This document shows positions 24,221 through 31,848 of a DNA stretch of 41,960 nt, piece by piece; the first letter of the stretch is position 1, and the number at the start of each line of letters is the position of its first letter. This stretch comes from Lamprobacter modestohalophilus. Its GTDB lineage: Bacteria; Pseudomonadota; Gammaproteobacteria; Chromatiales; Chromatiaceae. Made by a program: the position numbers and the translations under genes. The notes under the pieces were generated by a model. That model was not told where the DNA came from. It searched no databases and was given only the letters and a program-made list of their open reading frames with translations. The stretch spans positions 1-41,960 of the forward strand of contig NZ_NRRY01000047.1 of the NCBI RefSeq assembly GCF_016583905.1. Reading direction: 5' to 3'.

Positions 24221-26473
24221 ATGAGCCCGAGCGACCATCTCATTCGCCAAGACCTCGAGACCCTGCCACCCCAGGCCCGCCGCTTGGCGCGGCTGAGCCT
24301 GCAACTGTTTTTCAGCGACAGCGCCTTCAAGGATCGCCTCGACGATGCGGACTTCCTGCTCGCCCTCTGGCCGTTGACCCAATGCCTGCTACAGCCCGCC
24401 GTGCTCGGTCAGTTCGACGCCACGCTCGCTGTTGCCGAGGCCGAGCTCAGCCGGCGCAGCCAGTTAGCCTTACGTCGGCTGCAGCGGTCGCAGGGTCAGC
24501 GCAAGGACGATGACGAGGATGAAAGTCTGCTGCCATCGTTCATGCGCAGCACACCACGGCGCGGAAAGCCACGGTTGCAACTGCTGCAGCAGTTCTATAC
24601 TCACCTGAGCCGAGACCTGCTTGCATCCCTCGCCGCAGCAGATGGCGAGGAGACCGTCGCGCCGACCGCCAAGCTGCTCGGGCGTTGTCTCAACCTCGAC
24701 GCCACCGCCGTGCAAGTGCTCGACTTCCTCGAGTTGCGCGAGTCCAACCGCGACCTGCGCCAACTGCTCAACGAGTCGCGTCCTGGGCAACAGGTGATCA
24801 GCGGGCTGCGTGCCGACATGGCCGCCCTGCTTGGGCTGCCGGAGAAGACGCTGCGCGCGGCGCTGAGCAAGCGCGCGCCGCTGAGAGCCCTCGGCCTGGT
24901 CGAGATTGGGCGCTCGACGCGCATCGATCTGGAAGATTACCTGACGCCAAGCGATCTCTTGGTCGAACTGGTCGAGGCCGAGCCCGAGACCGAAGCGGGC
25001 CTGCTCGCCAAGCTGATCGAACCGGCGCCACCGGCGCAATGGCCTCTCGGCGCGTTCCCGCATCTGCACACGGCGGCCGAGCGCGTGCAGCGGGTGCTGA
25101 ACCATGCCGCGCGCCACAGTGTGCTCGGCGTCAACGCACTCTTCTATGGTGCACCTGGCACTGGCAAGTCCGAACTGGCACGCACCCTGATCGCCGCCAG
25201 CGGGCTCAGCGCCTATCAGGTGCGCAGCGCCGGCGAGGACGAGGAGGGGCTCAGTCGCAGTGGGCGCCTGTCGGCCTACCTGCTCGCGCAGCGCCTGCTC
25301 GCCAAACGCAAAGATGCAGTCCTCATCTTCGATGAGGTCGAGGACGTGATCATCCCGCGCCAGGACCTGTTCGCCCTGCTCAGCGGACGGCCGAGCGGCG
25401 AGCAAAAGGGCTGGATGAATCGCATCCTGGAAGAGAACCCGGTGCCGACGATCTGGATCACTAACCAGACCCAGGGCATGGACCCGGCCTTCCAGCGGCG
25501 CTTCCTGCTGCCGTTGGCCTTTGTGACGCCGCCGCGCTCGGTGCGTCGGCAACAGGCGGAGCGGCATCTGGGCGATCTCAGCCTGCCGCCGACGCTGCTC
25601 GATGAACTGGCGGCCGATGAGGCGCTGATGCCGGCGCAACTCGGTGCCGCACGGCGACTGGTGGATCTGCAGCCCGAGGCGCCGATCGAGCCCAGCGTGC
25701 GGGCCGGGGTGGCCTCGCTGCGGCAACTGCTGCAAGGTAGCCCAGCGCCGCGGCGGCGGGCGTCTGCGACGGTGTTTGATGTCGCCTATCTGAATCTGGC
25801 GGGCAGCATTCATCCGAGTGCTCTCGTGCAGGCACTGGAGCGCGAAGGCCAAGGCCGGCTCTGTTTCTATGGGCCACCCGGCACCGGCAAGACCGAGTTT
25901 GCCGAGGTGATTGCCGAAGCCCTCGATCGCGAACTGGTCGCCCGTCAGGCCTCGGACCTGATCTCGGCCTATGTCGGGGAGACCGAGCAAAATCTGGCCA
26001 AGCTGTTTTCCAGTCTCGATCCCGAACGCTCGGTGTTACTGCTCGATGAGGTCGACAGTTTTCTCGCCGATCGCCGCCAGGCGCAGCGCCAGTGGGAGCG
26101 CACCCAGGTCAACGAGTTGCTGCAGCAGATGGAGCGCTACCCGGGTATCTTTATCGCCGCGACCAATCTGATGAGCGGACTGGATGCAGCGGCCTTGCGG
26201 CGCTTCGACTTCAAGCTGCAGTTCCGGGCGCTCAAGCCGGAGCAACGCCTGCGACTCTTTGCACGCGAGGCCTTGGGTGATGAGAGCGCCGTGGTGCCGG
26301 AGCGGTTGGCCCGCCATTTGGAGCGCTTGACGACACTGACGCCGGGCGATGTAGCCAACGTCTGCCGGCAGCAGCGTCTGCTTGGTGAACAGCTGGAACC
26401 GGAGGTGTTCCTGCGCCGCTTGCTGGCGGAGTGTCAGCTCAAGGCCGGGCAGGGTGAGCCGCAAGCGGCTTAG
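24221..26473 (+). CDS. Tandem AAA+ ATPase (copy 2)
   Basis: A 750-residue protein, full-length paralogue of the gene at 9897-12146. Module 1 has GAPGTGKS (Lys316) and Walker B LIFDEVEDVI; module 2 has GPPGTGKT (Lys557), LLLDEVDSFLADRR and IAATNLMSGLD. The N-terminal 280 residues again form a helical domain. ATG 24221 is chosen for its GGAG and the promoter just upstream; an in-frame extension into the WYL gene is spurious. Module 1 differs by Ala for Pro and Ser for Thr in Walker A; both remain compatible with ATP binding. Two such machines in one regulon may act as a hetero-complex or handle different substrates. It lies 133 bases after the WYL regulator. Confidence 0.88.
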   Translation: MSPSDHLIRQDLETLPPQARRLARLSLQLFFSDSAFKDRLDDADFLLALWPLTQCLLQPAVLGQFDATLAVAEAELSRRSQLALRRLQRSQGQRKDDDEDESLLPSFMRSTPRRGKPRLQLLQQFYTHLSRDLLASLAAADGEETVAPTAKLLGRCLNLDATAVQVLDFLELRESNRDLRQLLNESRPGQQVISGLRADMAALLGLPEKTLRAALSKRAPLRALGLVEIGRSTRIDLEDYLTPSDLLVELVEAEPETEAGLLAKLIEPAPPAQWPLGAFPHLHTAAERVQRVLNHAARHSVLGVNALFYGAPGTGKSELARTLIAASGLSAYQVRSAGEDEEGLSRSGRLSAYLLAQRLLAKRKDAVLIFDEVEDVIIPRQDLFALLSGRPSGEQKGWMNRILEENPVPTIWITNQTQGMDPAFQRRFLLPLAFVTPPRSVRRQQAERHLGDLSLPPTLLDELAADEALMPAQLGAARRLVDLQPEAPIEPSVRAGVASLRQLLQGSPAPRRRASATVFDVAYLNLAGSIHPSALVQALEREGQGRLCFYGPPGTGKTEFAEVIAEALDRELVARQASDLISAYVGETEQNLAKLFSSLDPERSVLLLDEVDSFLADRRQAQRQWERTQVNELLQQMERYPGIFIAATNLMSGLDAAALRRFDFKLQFRALKPEQRLRLFAREALGDESAVVPERLARHLERLTTLTPGDVANVCRQQRLLGEQLEPEVFLRRLLAECQLKAGQGEPQAA

Positions 26474-26538
26474 TCTGAGACTGTTTTTGGGACCGACGAT
26501 GGCAAGGATGCCAAACAGCCTGAAAGCGGGAAGGGGAC

Positions 26539-26853
26539 ATGAACGGATATGGATGGCTGTCAGGCCCCCTTGAGGTGTTCTCGGCGGATGAGCTGGAGCA
26601 GCTGATCGCACTGACCCTGCGAGCCTCACCGACCTACGTCGGCATGATCGACCAGCGTGACCGGGTTCCGAGGCTCAGAGCGAAGACGCTGTATCTGTTG
26701 CACGACATACTCAAAGTCTTGGGCGCGCAGCAGGAGGGCCTGGCTCAGGCGACGCTGGGCGTGTTCTTTGCCAACGCCAAAATCCGATGGCCGGAGGGAC
26801 TGGCCACACGATCCATGTGTGCCAGTTGCGGGGGGCTACGTGCTGCAGGATGA
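26539..26853 (+). CDS. Small hypothetical protein
   Basis: A 104-residue frame beginning at ATG 26539 with AAGGGGA upstream. It contains a helical core (FSADELEQLIALTLRASP, then TLYLLHDILKVLGAQQEGLAQATLGVFFANAKI). The last 15 residues look unnatural (a CASCGG run), and another frame ends nearby at 26857, so a frameshift near the end is possible. No family is recognised. It follows the AAA+ gene by 65 bases and may be cotranscribed. Confidence 0.45.
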   Translation: MNGYGWLSGPLEVFSADELEQLIALTLRASPTYVGMIDQRDRVPRLRAKTLYLLHDILKVLGAQQEGLAQATLGVFFANAKIRWPEGLATRSMCASCGGLRAAG

Positions 26854-26935
26854 TTGAGTGGCCTTGCCTACCACCCGGTAAACCGCCTTGGTTATCGATA
26901 GCCGTAAGCAGCTTGGGGTTGGTGAGAACCGTCGT

Positions 26936-27664
26936 CTATCGCATCTGTTCGCGACGTTGTCTAGCCTCTTCTCGATCGTTTGAGTTTAAAAAGGGGATGA
27001 CTGCACAGCTTTCATAGTCACCGAATGATCTTTCGGTTCGTTTAGCCCCAAGATTCGGAGATAAAACAATGGCGCGAGTTTTGCCGTTGCCGTCTTCAAT
27101 GTCAGCTGATGAGAAATCATGCCAGCTGAAACTCCACTGATACTCAAGAAAAAGGGAGTAACGCCTTTGTCGAAAAATGGCTCTGTTCGTATCTCTACCA
27201 TGAGTCTTAATAAAACCGGTTATCACATCGCTGTTTCTTTTGGAGATTTCTTCCCCGTATTCCCGAGACCAACCTCGCGGCCCTCTTCCAGTCCAGATTC
27301 TTTCTAGGTTCGTTAACCCAATGACATAGGCATGATGAACCTGCTCTTTCCGAATCAGGTATTCGCATTTCACGCAATCTTTCAAGATATCATAGCTAAA
27401 TGCGGGCGGATCTCCTGGTTGACCATCGCGAAGAAAGACATATTTCAACTCCAACGCAATTTTGGAGCCGTTAGTACTGCAGATGATGTCTGCAATAATT
27501 TCTTCGTTATTGCTTAATTCGTTGCAGTCATATCGTTGCTGGCGTTGTGGATTGTAACCCTGCTCACCTAATATGGAAACGAGTGTATTTTCAAAATCGT
27601 TTTCGTTGTTGTAGATTGCTTGTTGATTTGCGCATTGTTGTAAGGCGTGTTTGATGTCTAGCAT
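26936..27664 (-). CDS. PD-(D/E)XK-like nuclease
   Basis: A 242-residue protein. Residues 20-75 carry the arrangement of a restriction-endonuclease fold: a helix with FENTLVSIL, then EEIIADIICSTNGSKIALELKYVF with Asp59, Glu72 and Lys74 as the D...ExK catalytic set. The rest is unassigned, with an aromatic segment near residue 170. Low GC content marks it as imported. Its promoter, however, carries the local regulon palindrome (27702-27734), so it has been brought under the same control. Likely a defence nuclease; the target is unknown. Confidence 0.65.
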   Translation of the reverse strand: MLDIKHALQQCANQQAIYNNENDFENTLVSILGEQGYNPQRQQRYDCNELSNNEEIIADIICSTNGSKIALELKYVFLRDGQPGDPPAFSYDILKDCVKCEYLIRKEQVHHAYVIGLTNLERIWTGRGPRGWSREYGEEISKRNSDVITGFIKTHGRDTNRAIFRQRRYSLFLEYQWSFSWHDFSSADIEDGNGKTRAIVLSPNLGAKRTERSFGDYESCAVIPFLNSNDREEARQRREQMR

Positions 27665-27701
27665 GCTGTAAACCTATGCTGCGGCTGTTGAATCAGCGTT
27701 C

Positions 27702-27734
27702 AGTGTAGACAAGATATGCGACAGATCTTGACTT
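27702..27734 (-). promoter_or_regulatory. Regulon operator/promoter, site 8
   Basis: Minus strand: AAGTCA-AGATC-TGTCGC, ten bases, TACACT (27702-27707). The promoter-proximal half is perfect, the distal half keeps only TCA of GACA. The ATG of the nuclease gene is at 27664. Confidence 0.6.
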
Positions 27735-27822
27735 TTGCGTGTTACGAATGACAACCTACTCTAAATAGGATGAAAAATTTTTCTGACACTGCGCGCACAA
27801 CGCCGAATTTCGATCCTAAGAA

Positions 27823-27855
27823 GCGACTGATTCCGTCGCTGGCAAGCGAGAGACT
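27823..27855 (+). promoter_or_regulatory. Regulon operator/promoter, site 9
   Basis: GCGACT-GATTC-CGTCGC (27823-27839) is an inverted repeat shifted by one base in its inner arms (GCGAC and GTCGC). It is followed after ten bases by GAGACT (27850-27855). It precedes the fusion gene whose preferred start is 27889. Confidence 0.45.
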
Positions 27856-27888
27856 GTTCTTCCCTTGTATGCACGATCCGACGATTCT

Positions 27889-30459
27889 ATGGCACTCTCC
27901 CCACGCCAACTCGGCGAACACCTCCGCGCACGACGACTCGAGCGTCAACGCAGCGATCCTGATCTCACGCTCGTCGCGCTCTGCGAAGCGGTTGGCCTCT
28001 CCACCTGCGATCTGCTCGCCCTCGAGCGGGGCGTGGAGCTCAAGCTCAGCGCGAAAACCCGCCGCCTGCTGGCCGAGCACCTGCAGATCGATCCCGATCT
28101 GCTACCCGAGCCCGCCGCTCAGGCACCGCAAGCGGAAGAGACCTTGCCGACAACGCATCAGACCTTCGGTGCCTATATCAAGGCGCGCCGTGAGGAACTG
28201 CGCCAGACCGATCGCCGCTACTCGATGCGGCAAGTCGCTGAGCGAATCGGATTGCCGCCGGCCTATCTCTCCAACATCGAGAGCGATATCAAGAATCCCC
28301 CAAACGAGGAGTCGATTTGCGCGCTCGCCGAGGCCTTGGATGATGATCCGGATGTCTTGTTGGCCCTGGCGGGAAAACTCGCCGGCGACGTGCGCGGCAT
28401 CATCCTGAAGCGGCCAAAGCTCTTTACGCAGTTGATCCGCGAGCTCGCCCACAAGAGCGAGGAAGAGATCCACCTGGCGCTGCAAGCCTTCGATGATCCC
28501 AAGCAACGTGCCCGCGCACTGGCCGAGGAGACCCTGGCCATTCTCAACGCCGGTCACTACCAAAACCCCTTGCGGCAACAGGTCGAGATCCGCCGTGCAC
28601 TGGAACAGGCCGTTCAACGCACGACCACCCATGCACCGGATGAGTTTGCGCGGCGGCCACGCAAAAAAACCCGAAATCGGCGGCAGACCCGTATCGAGAT
28701 CCATCAGGCGCCCACCTTGAAGGTCATGCAGGCACTGGCTGATGGGCGGCGGTCGCTGGTGGTGCTCAACTTTGCCGATGCCTTTGAGCCGGGAGGCAGC
28801 TTCCGAAGAGGCGGCCGGGCTCAGGAACAGACGCTGGTCGGTGCCAGCGGGCTGTTGAGCTGCCTTGAGCAAGGGACCAAGTTCTACGAGCAGCATCTGG
28901 ATCGCGATCCTTTCCACTCCGACGCCCTCATCTACGCGCCTGCGGTACCGGTCTTCCGTGATGCCGAGGGCGCACTGCTGGAGCAACCTTATCCTTGCGC
29001 CTTCATCAGCGCTTCCGCCGTCAATGCCCGCGCGATCGAGCAACGCTCACCCCAACGGCGCGATGAGATCACAGAGCGCATGGCTCAGCGCATGCAGAAG
29101 GTGCTGAGCTGTGCGCAGGCCTATGATCACCACCATCTGATTCTCGGCGCCTGGGGATGCGGCACCTTCGGCAACAGCCCGACACTGGTCGCACGGCTCT
29201 TTTTCGACGCACTGCAACGTGACTTTGAGGGCGTCTTCCGATCGGTGGTGTTTGCGATCCAGGACGAGCGCACCGCAGAGATCTTCCGCGAGCAGTTCAA
29301 GGGCGCGGAGCAGAGCAGCATCCCGGCACCGATGGCTGTGCCCATGATGATGAGCAGGGAGCTGTCGCCCAGTCTGGATGTTGGCGATCACCGGCACGGA
29401 CCTGCTCATGAAGACAGTTCGGACGTCTTAACGTCCGCACAGCGACGCGAGGAGCCGGTCAGCGCCAAGGCCGAAGCGCCTGACGCACAGTTCCTCGAGC
29501 AGGCCCGTGAGCGCTACCGGCAACTGCGCATCGAGGTCTTTGACGAAGCCACCTGCCCCGACGGCGAGTCCAAGCACAGTGACGCGCATCGTGCCAATCA
29601 AGCTCGCTTTCGCGAACAGGTCCTCTCCATCTGCACACTGGCCAACCTCGACCAGTATCGCTCGCCGACACCAGAGGCACGCACGCAACTCTGGCATCAC
29701 CTGTGGACCAAGACCCGCTACTCCGGCATCCGCTCCCAGATCGCCACCGACGAGATCGCGGATCTGAAAGACCTCTTTGATGACTATCGCTGGTTCTCGG
29801 ATGCGTGCTGGAATCTGAAGAACAAAGGTCACACGATGATTGAGGAGGGCACAGGGTCTTGTGCAAAGGACTTCATCGGCAGAACCGGCCCCTTTGCCGG
29901 CAAGCTGACGGTCGCCAACCTCCCCAAGCTGCAGAAGCTGATCACCGTCGCACGGGCGTTCAAGCACTACTTTGAACTCTATCCGGATCAGACAGCGCTG
30001 AGCTTCATTACCGGAGACTTACCAAGTGATCAGACCGCGATCTGGGAGATCCTCAAACGGTTAGACCACCTCGGCTATCGCGGCGATCTGACCAGCCTTC
30101 ACCTCTTGATGGATCTCGGCTTCCCGGTGATCAAGCCCGACATCGTGCTCTCGCGGCTGTTTCTACAATTCCGCTGGCTGCACGCGGCCTTGCCCTCACT
30201 GCCGAAAGATGTCGAGGAAGCAGATCTCCGGGGGGCTGGCGGCTACAAGACCAGCTTCATCTACACCAAGCCGATCATCTATCAAGCCATCGTCGCCTTC
30301 GCCAATCAGCTCGTCGCCGGTTTGGATGCGGCTGACCTCGAGCGCGACATCGGCTGGGTGTCCTCGAACCCGCTGCGCGAGTTTGATCTCTTCATGGCTA
30401 AGGCGGGGCAGAGGCCAGAGCGGGAATTTGGGATCGAGCGGACGCTCTATTCGACGTGA
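27889..30459 (+). CDS. HTH / PARG-like macrodomain / HhH fusion protein
   Basis: An 856-residue protein with three parts. Residues 1-70 and 91-160 are two helix-turn-helix units; the second (SMRQVAERIGLPPAYLSNIESD) is a clear XRE type. Residues about 250-460 are a microbial PARG macrodomain with VVLNFADAFEPGGSF and LGAWGCGTFGNSP. The signature, however, reads GGS (302-304) and Gln-Glu-Gln (312-314) instead of GGG and QEE, losing the catalytic Glu. The C-terminal 300 residues include RLDHLGYRGDLTSLHLLMDLGFPVIKPDIVLSRLF (about 725-760), like the helix-hairpin-helix region of DNA glycosylases. I infer an ADP-ribose reader coupled to DNA binding. ATG 27889 is preferred to TTG 27865, but neither has a strong ribosome site. 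A CGGACGT/ACGTCCG inverted repeat sits in the linker before the last part. Confidence 0.75.
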   Translation: MALSPRQLGEHLRARRLERQRSDPDLTLVALCEAVGLSTCDLLALERGVELKLSAKTRRLLAEHLQIDPDLLPEPAAQAPQAEETLPTTHQTFGAYIKARREELRQTDRRYSMRQVAERIGLPPAYLSNIESDIKNPPNEESICALAEALDDDPDVLLALAGKLAGDVRGIILKRPKLFTQLIRELAHKSEEEIHLALQAFDDPKQRARALAEETLAILNAGHYQNPLRQQVEIRRALEQAVQRTTTHAPDEFARRPRKKTRNRRQTRIEIHQAPTLKVMQALADGRRSLVVLNFADAFEPGGSFRRGGRAQEQTLVGASGLLSCLEQGTKFYEQHLDRDPFHSDALIYAPAVPVFRDAEGALLEQPYPCAFISASAVNARAIEQRSPQRRDEITERMAQRMQKVLSCAQAYDHHHLILGAWGCGTFGNSPTLVARLFFDALQRDFEGVFRSVVFAIQDERTAEIFREQFKGAEQSSIPAPMAVPMMMSRELSPSLDVGDHRHGPAHEDSSDVLTSAQRREEPVSAKAEAPDAQFLEQARERYRQLRIEVFDEATCPDGESKHSDAHRANQARFREQVLSICTLANLDQYRSPTPEARTQLWHHLWTKTRYSGIRSQIATDEIADLKDLFDDYRWFSDACWNLKNKGHTMIEEGTGSCAKDFIGRTGPFAGKLTVANLPKLQKLITVARAFKHYFELYPDQTALSFITGDLPSDQTAIWEILKRLDHLGYRGDLTSLHLLMDLGFPVIKPDIVLSRLFLQFRWLHAALPSLPKDVEEADLRGAGGYKTSFIYTKPIIYQAIVAFANQLVAGLDAADLERDIGWVSSNPLREFDLFMAKAGQRPEREFGIERTLYST
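29420..29437. repeat. Inverted repeat in the fusion-gene linker
   Basis: CGGACGT-CTTA-ACGTCCG lies in codons of the low-complexity linker between the PARG-like and HhH parts. It could be a mobile-element footprint or a trace of the domain fusion. Confidence 0.3.
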
Positions 30460-30483
30460 CTGAGCGAGCAGAAAGACCAGTGG

Positions 30484-30531
30484 GCTTGCAGGCAAGAGCG
30501 CGTAGCGCTGACTGCGACGGTCGAGCTGCAT
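30484..30531 (-). pseudogene. Relic of winged-helix regulator start
   Basis: The minus-strand reading MQLDRRSQRYALLPAS matches MQFDRRIQLYTLLPAR, the start of the truncated regulator at 31616, and then loses similarity. It is the left edge of a decayed copy of the regulator/ARPP-1 divergent region. Confidence 0.6.
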
Positions 30532-30618
30532 CAAGATGCCTGCACTCCTTCGGGGGAACCAGCACTCTCGATCTCGCGCGCCAGAGATCTCGGCTGAAAT
30601 CCGCACCTCGAGCGGTTT

Positions 30619-30651
30619 GCGACAGATGCTGACGCGACCGGCTGTTCTACT
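30619..30651 (+). promoter_or_regulatory. Relic copy of regulon operator, site 10
   Basis: GCGACA-GATGC-TGACGC, ten bases ending in TGT, TCTACT. It is nearly identical to site 11 at 31785 and lies before the relic ARPP-1 start at 30683, so it is a duplicated promoter that may still be active. Confidence 0.55.
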
Positions 30652-30682
30652 AGGCCACTCAGCCGCACCACGGAGTCCGCCG

Positions 30683-30727
30683 ATGTCGATTATTGCCGCT
30701 ACCCTCGCAACCCTCCAGGCTGAGTAA
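30683..30727 (+). pseudogene. Relic of ARPP-1 gene 5' end
   Basis: ATG 30683 begins MSIIAATLATL, matching MSIIADTLSSL of the intact ARPP-1 gene, then diverges and stops at TAA 30725-30727. The upstream 60 bases, including the operator and ribosome site, are also duplicated from the intact locus. Confidence 0.7.
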
Positions 30728-30728
30728 C

Positions 30729-30807
30729 GCCCCAGGGCTTGGTCAGTGTCTTGGCCTTGGATGGCCAGTGTTTGCTGGGCGAGTTCGGCGAAGGACATCG
30801 GATTCTT
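30729..30807 (-). pseudogene. Relic of a PARG gene 5' end
   Basis: On the minus strand NPMSFAELAQQTLAIQGQD matches MNPISLTELAQQTLAIQDQ at the start of the PARG gene at 35878; its first codon has become AAG. Similarity ends after about 25 codons. Together with the neighbouring relics it fills the 30460-30873 stretch, which has no intact gene. Confidence 0.65.
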
Positions 30808-30873
30808 CAGGATGCCGTGATGCGATGAGTGACCGTTAAACGAACCATCACATCGCCAATTTGGAGGTGACGT

Positions 30874-31173
30874 TTGTCTCTCTACGATGATGACAAGTGC
30901 TTCAGTGAAACGCTCGGGAGGGCTGAAAATGGAGACGAACAATCCCAGCTGAAGCTGGGCAACTATTATCGCTCGGGGTATCAGCTTGGCTTTGATCTGC
31001 CACTCATCGATGGCGTCGATCCCTGCATCTACTGGTACCAGAAGGCCGCCGAGCAAGGCAACAAGACCGCCCAGCGCAATTTGTGGAAACACTATCAAAT
31101 GGGGATTGCAACAGACCCAGACGAGGAGAAAGCCCGGTACTGGCGAAACCGCTACAGGGGTCAGACAGCGTGA
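30874..31173 (+). CDS. Small Sel1-repeat-like protein
   Basis: A 99-residue protein. The TTG start at 30874 is chosen because GGAGG stands seven bases before it and no ATG is available. QSQLKLGNYYRSGY and CIYWYQKAAEQGNKTAQRNLWKHYQMG follow the Sel1 (TPR-like) repeat pattern, with about two repeats. Such proteins mediate protein-protein contacts. It is inserted among relics of an ARPP-1/HDAC locus and has no regulon promoter of its own, apart from the duplicated one 220 bases upstream. Confidence 0.65.
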   Translation: MSLYDDDKCFSETLGRAENGDEQSQLKLGNYYRSGYQLGFDLPLIDGVDPCIYWYQKAAEQGNKTAQRNLWKHYQMGIATDPDEEKARYWRNRYRGQTA

Positions 31174-31179
31174 AGGCCA

Positions 31180-31215
31180 TAGGCGGCTAACATGCTCTGC
31201 GACCCCTTAACGGAG
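31180..31215 (+). pseudogene. Relic of HDAC-like gene 3' end; unassigned DNA to 31373
   Basis: The sequence around 31189 reads NMLCDPLTERQ, matching NMLCDALMERG at the C-terminus of the deacetylase gene (33778-33813). It is what remains of a second ARPP-1/HDAC copy. From 31216 to 31373 I see no gene that I can support. Confidence 0.55.
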
Positions 31216-31373
31216 CGGCAGCGGTGCATCGGATGATCTGGCAGTTTGTGCCATTGATCGGGCAACGGGCCACATGGCGCTTGGTGATGTCGCTGGGCGC
31301 CAGGTCGTACTCTCCTGAGTACGGCGGGCGCCTGCGGATTCGCACCAAGAAACGCGGACCGCTGCGCGCGTGC

Positions 31374-31616
31374 TTAGATCGGGTCCGAAGCGAGCAGGCT
31401 GGTGTCGCGATACCAGCCCGCGGGCTTTGCGTCGTCGGACGCGACGTTCAGGAAACGGCTGCTCGCCAGATAGGACAGATCGCGCTCAACGGTCCTGATG
31501 TTGACATTGAACTCCGCATCCAAGCCACGGAGGCGTTCCCAGAGTTGCCGAACCGTCACTTTGTAAGGGCGAGCGGGCAAAAGCGTGTAGAGCTGAATGC
31601 GACGGTCGAACTGCAT
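31374..31616 (-). pseudogene. Truncated winged-helix (WYL-type) regulator
   Basis: An 80-residue frame with a DeoR/WYL-style winged HTH: MQFDRRIQLYTLLPARPYKVTVRQLWERL, then NVNIRTVERDLSYLASSRFL and a WYRD segment. Normal members continue for about 200 residues with a WYL domain; here the frame stops right after the HTH. It is divergent from the ARPP-1 gene, the usual position of a local regulator. It is probably a decayed original regulator, although a free DNA-binding domain could still bind the operator. Confidence 0.65.
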
Positions 31617-31784
31617 GGTGGGGCACTCCTGATTGCTGCCGGGTTATGGCGCATATCATATACCAGAGAGGTTACATAAGCAAGCTTCATAAAGCATTGG
31701 CGCCTGTTTACGCGCGCGCGCGGGCCGATGAAGTCACCATCGCGCGCCAGACGGCAAGGCTCATCTCAAGGTCGCAGGGTGTTT

Positions 31785-31817
31785 GCGACAGATGCTGACG
31801 CGACGGGCTGTTCTACT
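31785..31817 (+). promoter_or_regulatory. Regulon operator/promoter, site 11 (ARPP-1/HDAC)
   Basis: GCGACA-GATGC-TGACGC (31785-31801), ten bases ending in TGT, TCTACT (31812-31817). The ARPP-1 start at 31849 follows with AAGGA. The right half is TGAC rather than TGTC. Confidence 0.6.
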
Positions 31818-31848
31818 AGGCCACTCAGCCGCACCAAGGAGTCCGCCG

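Noticed and set aside
24470-25990. A 506-codon minus-strand frame inside the second AAA+ gene
   Set aside because: Shadow of the AAA+ gene; no recognisable protein features or ribosome site.
31224-31679. A 151-codon plus-strand frame
   Set aside because: It is antisense to the truncated winged-helix gene, which has clear HTH content, and has no ribosome site.
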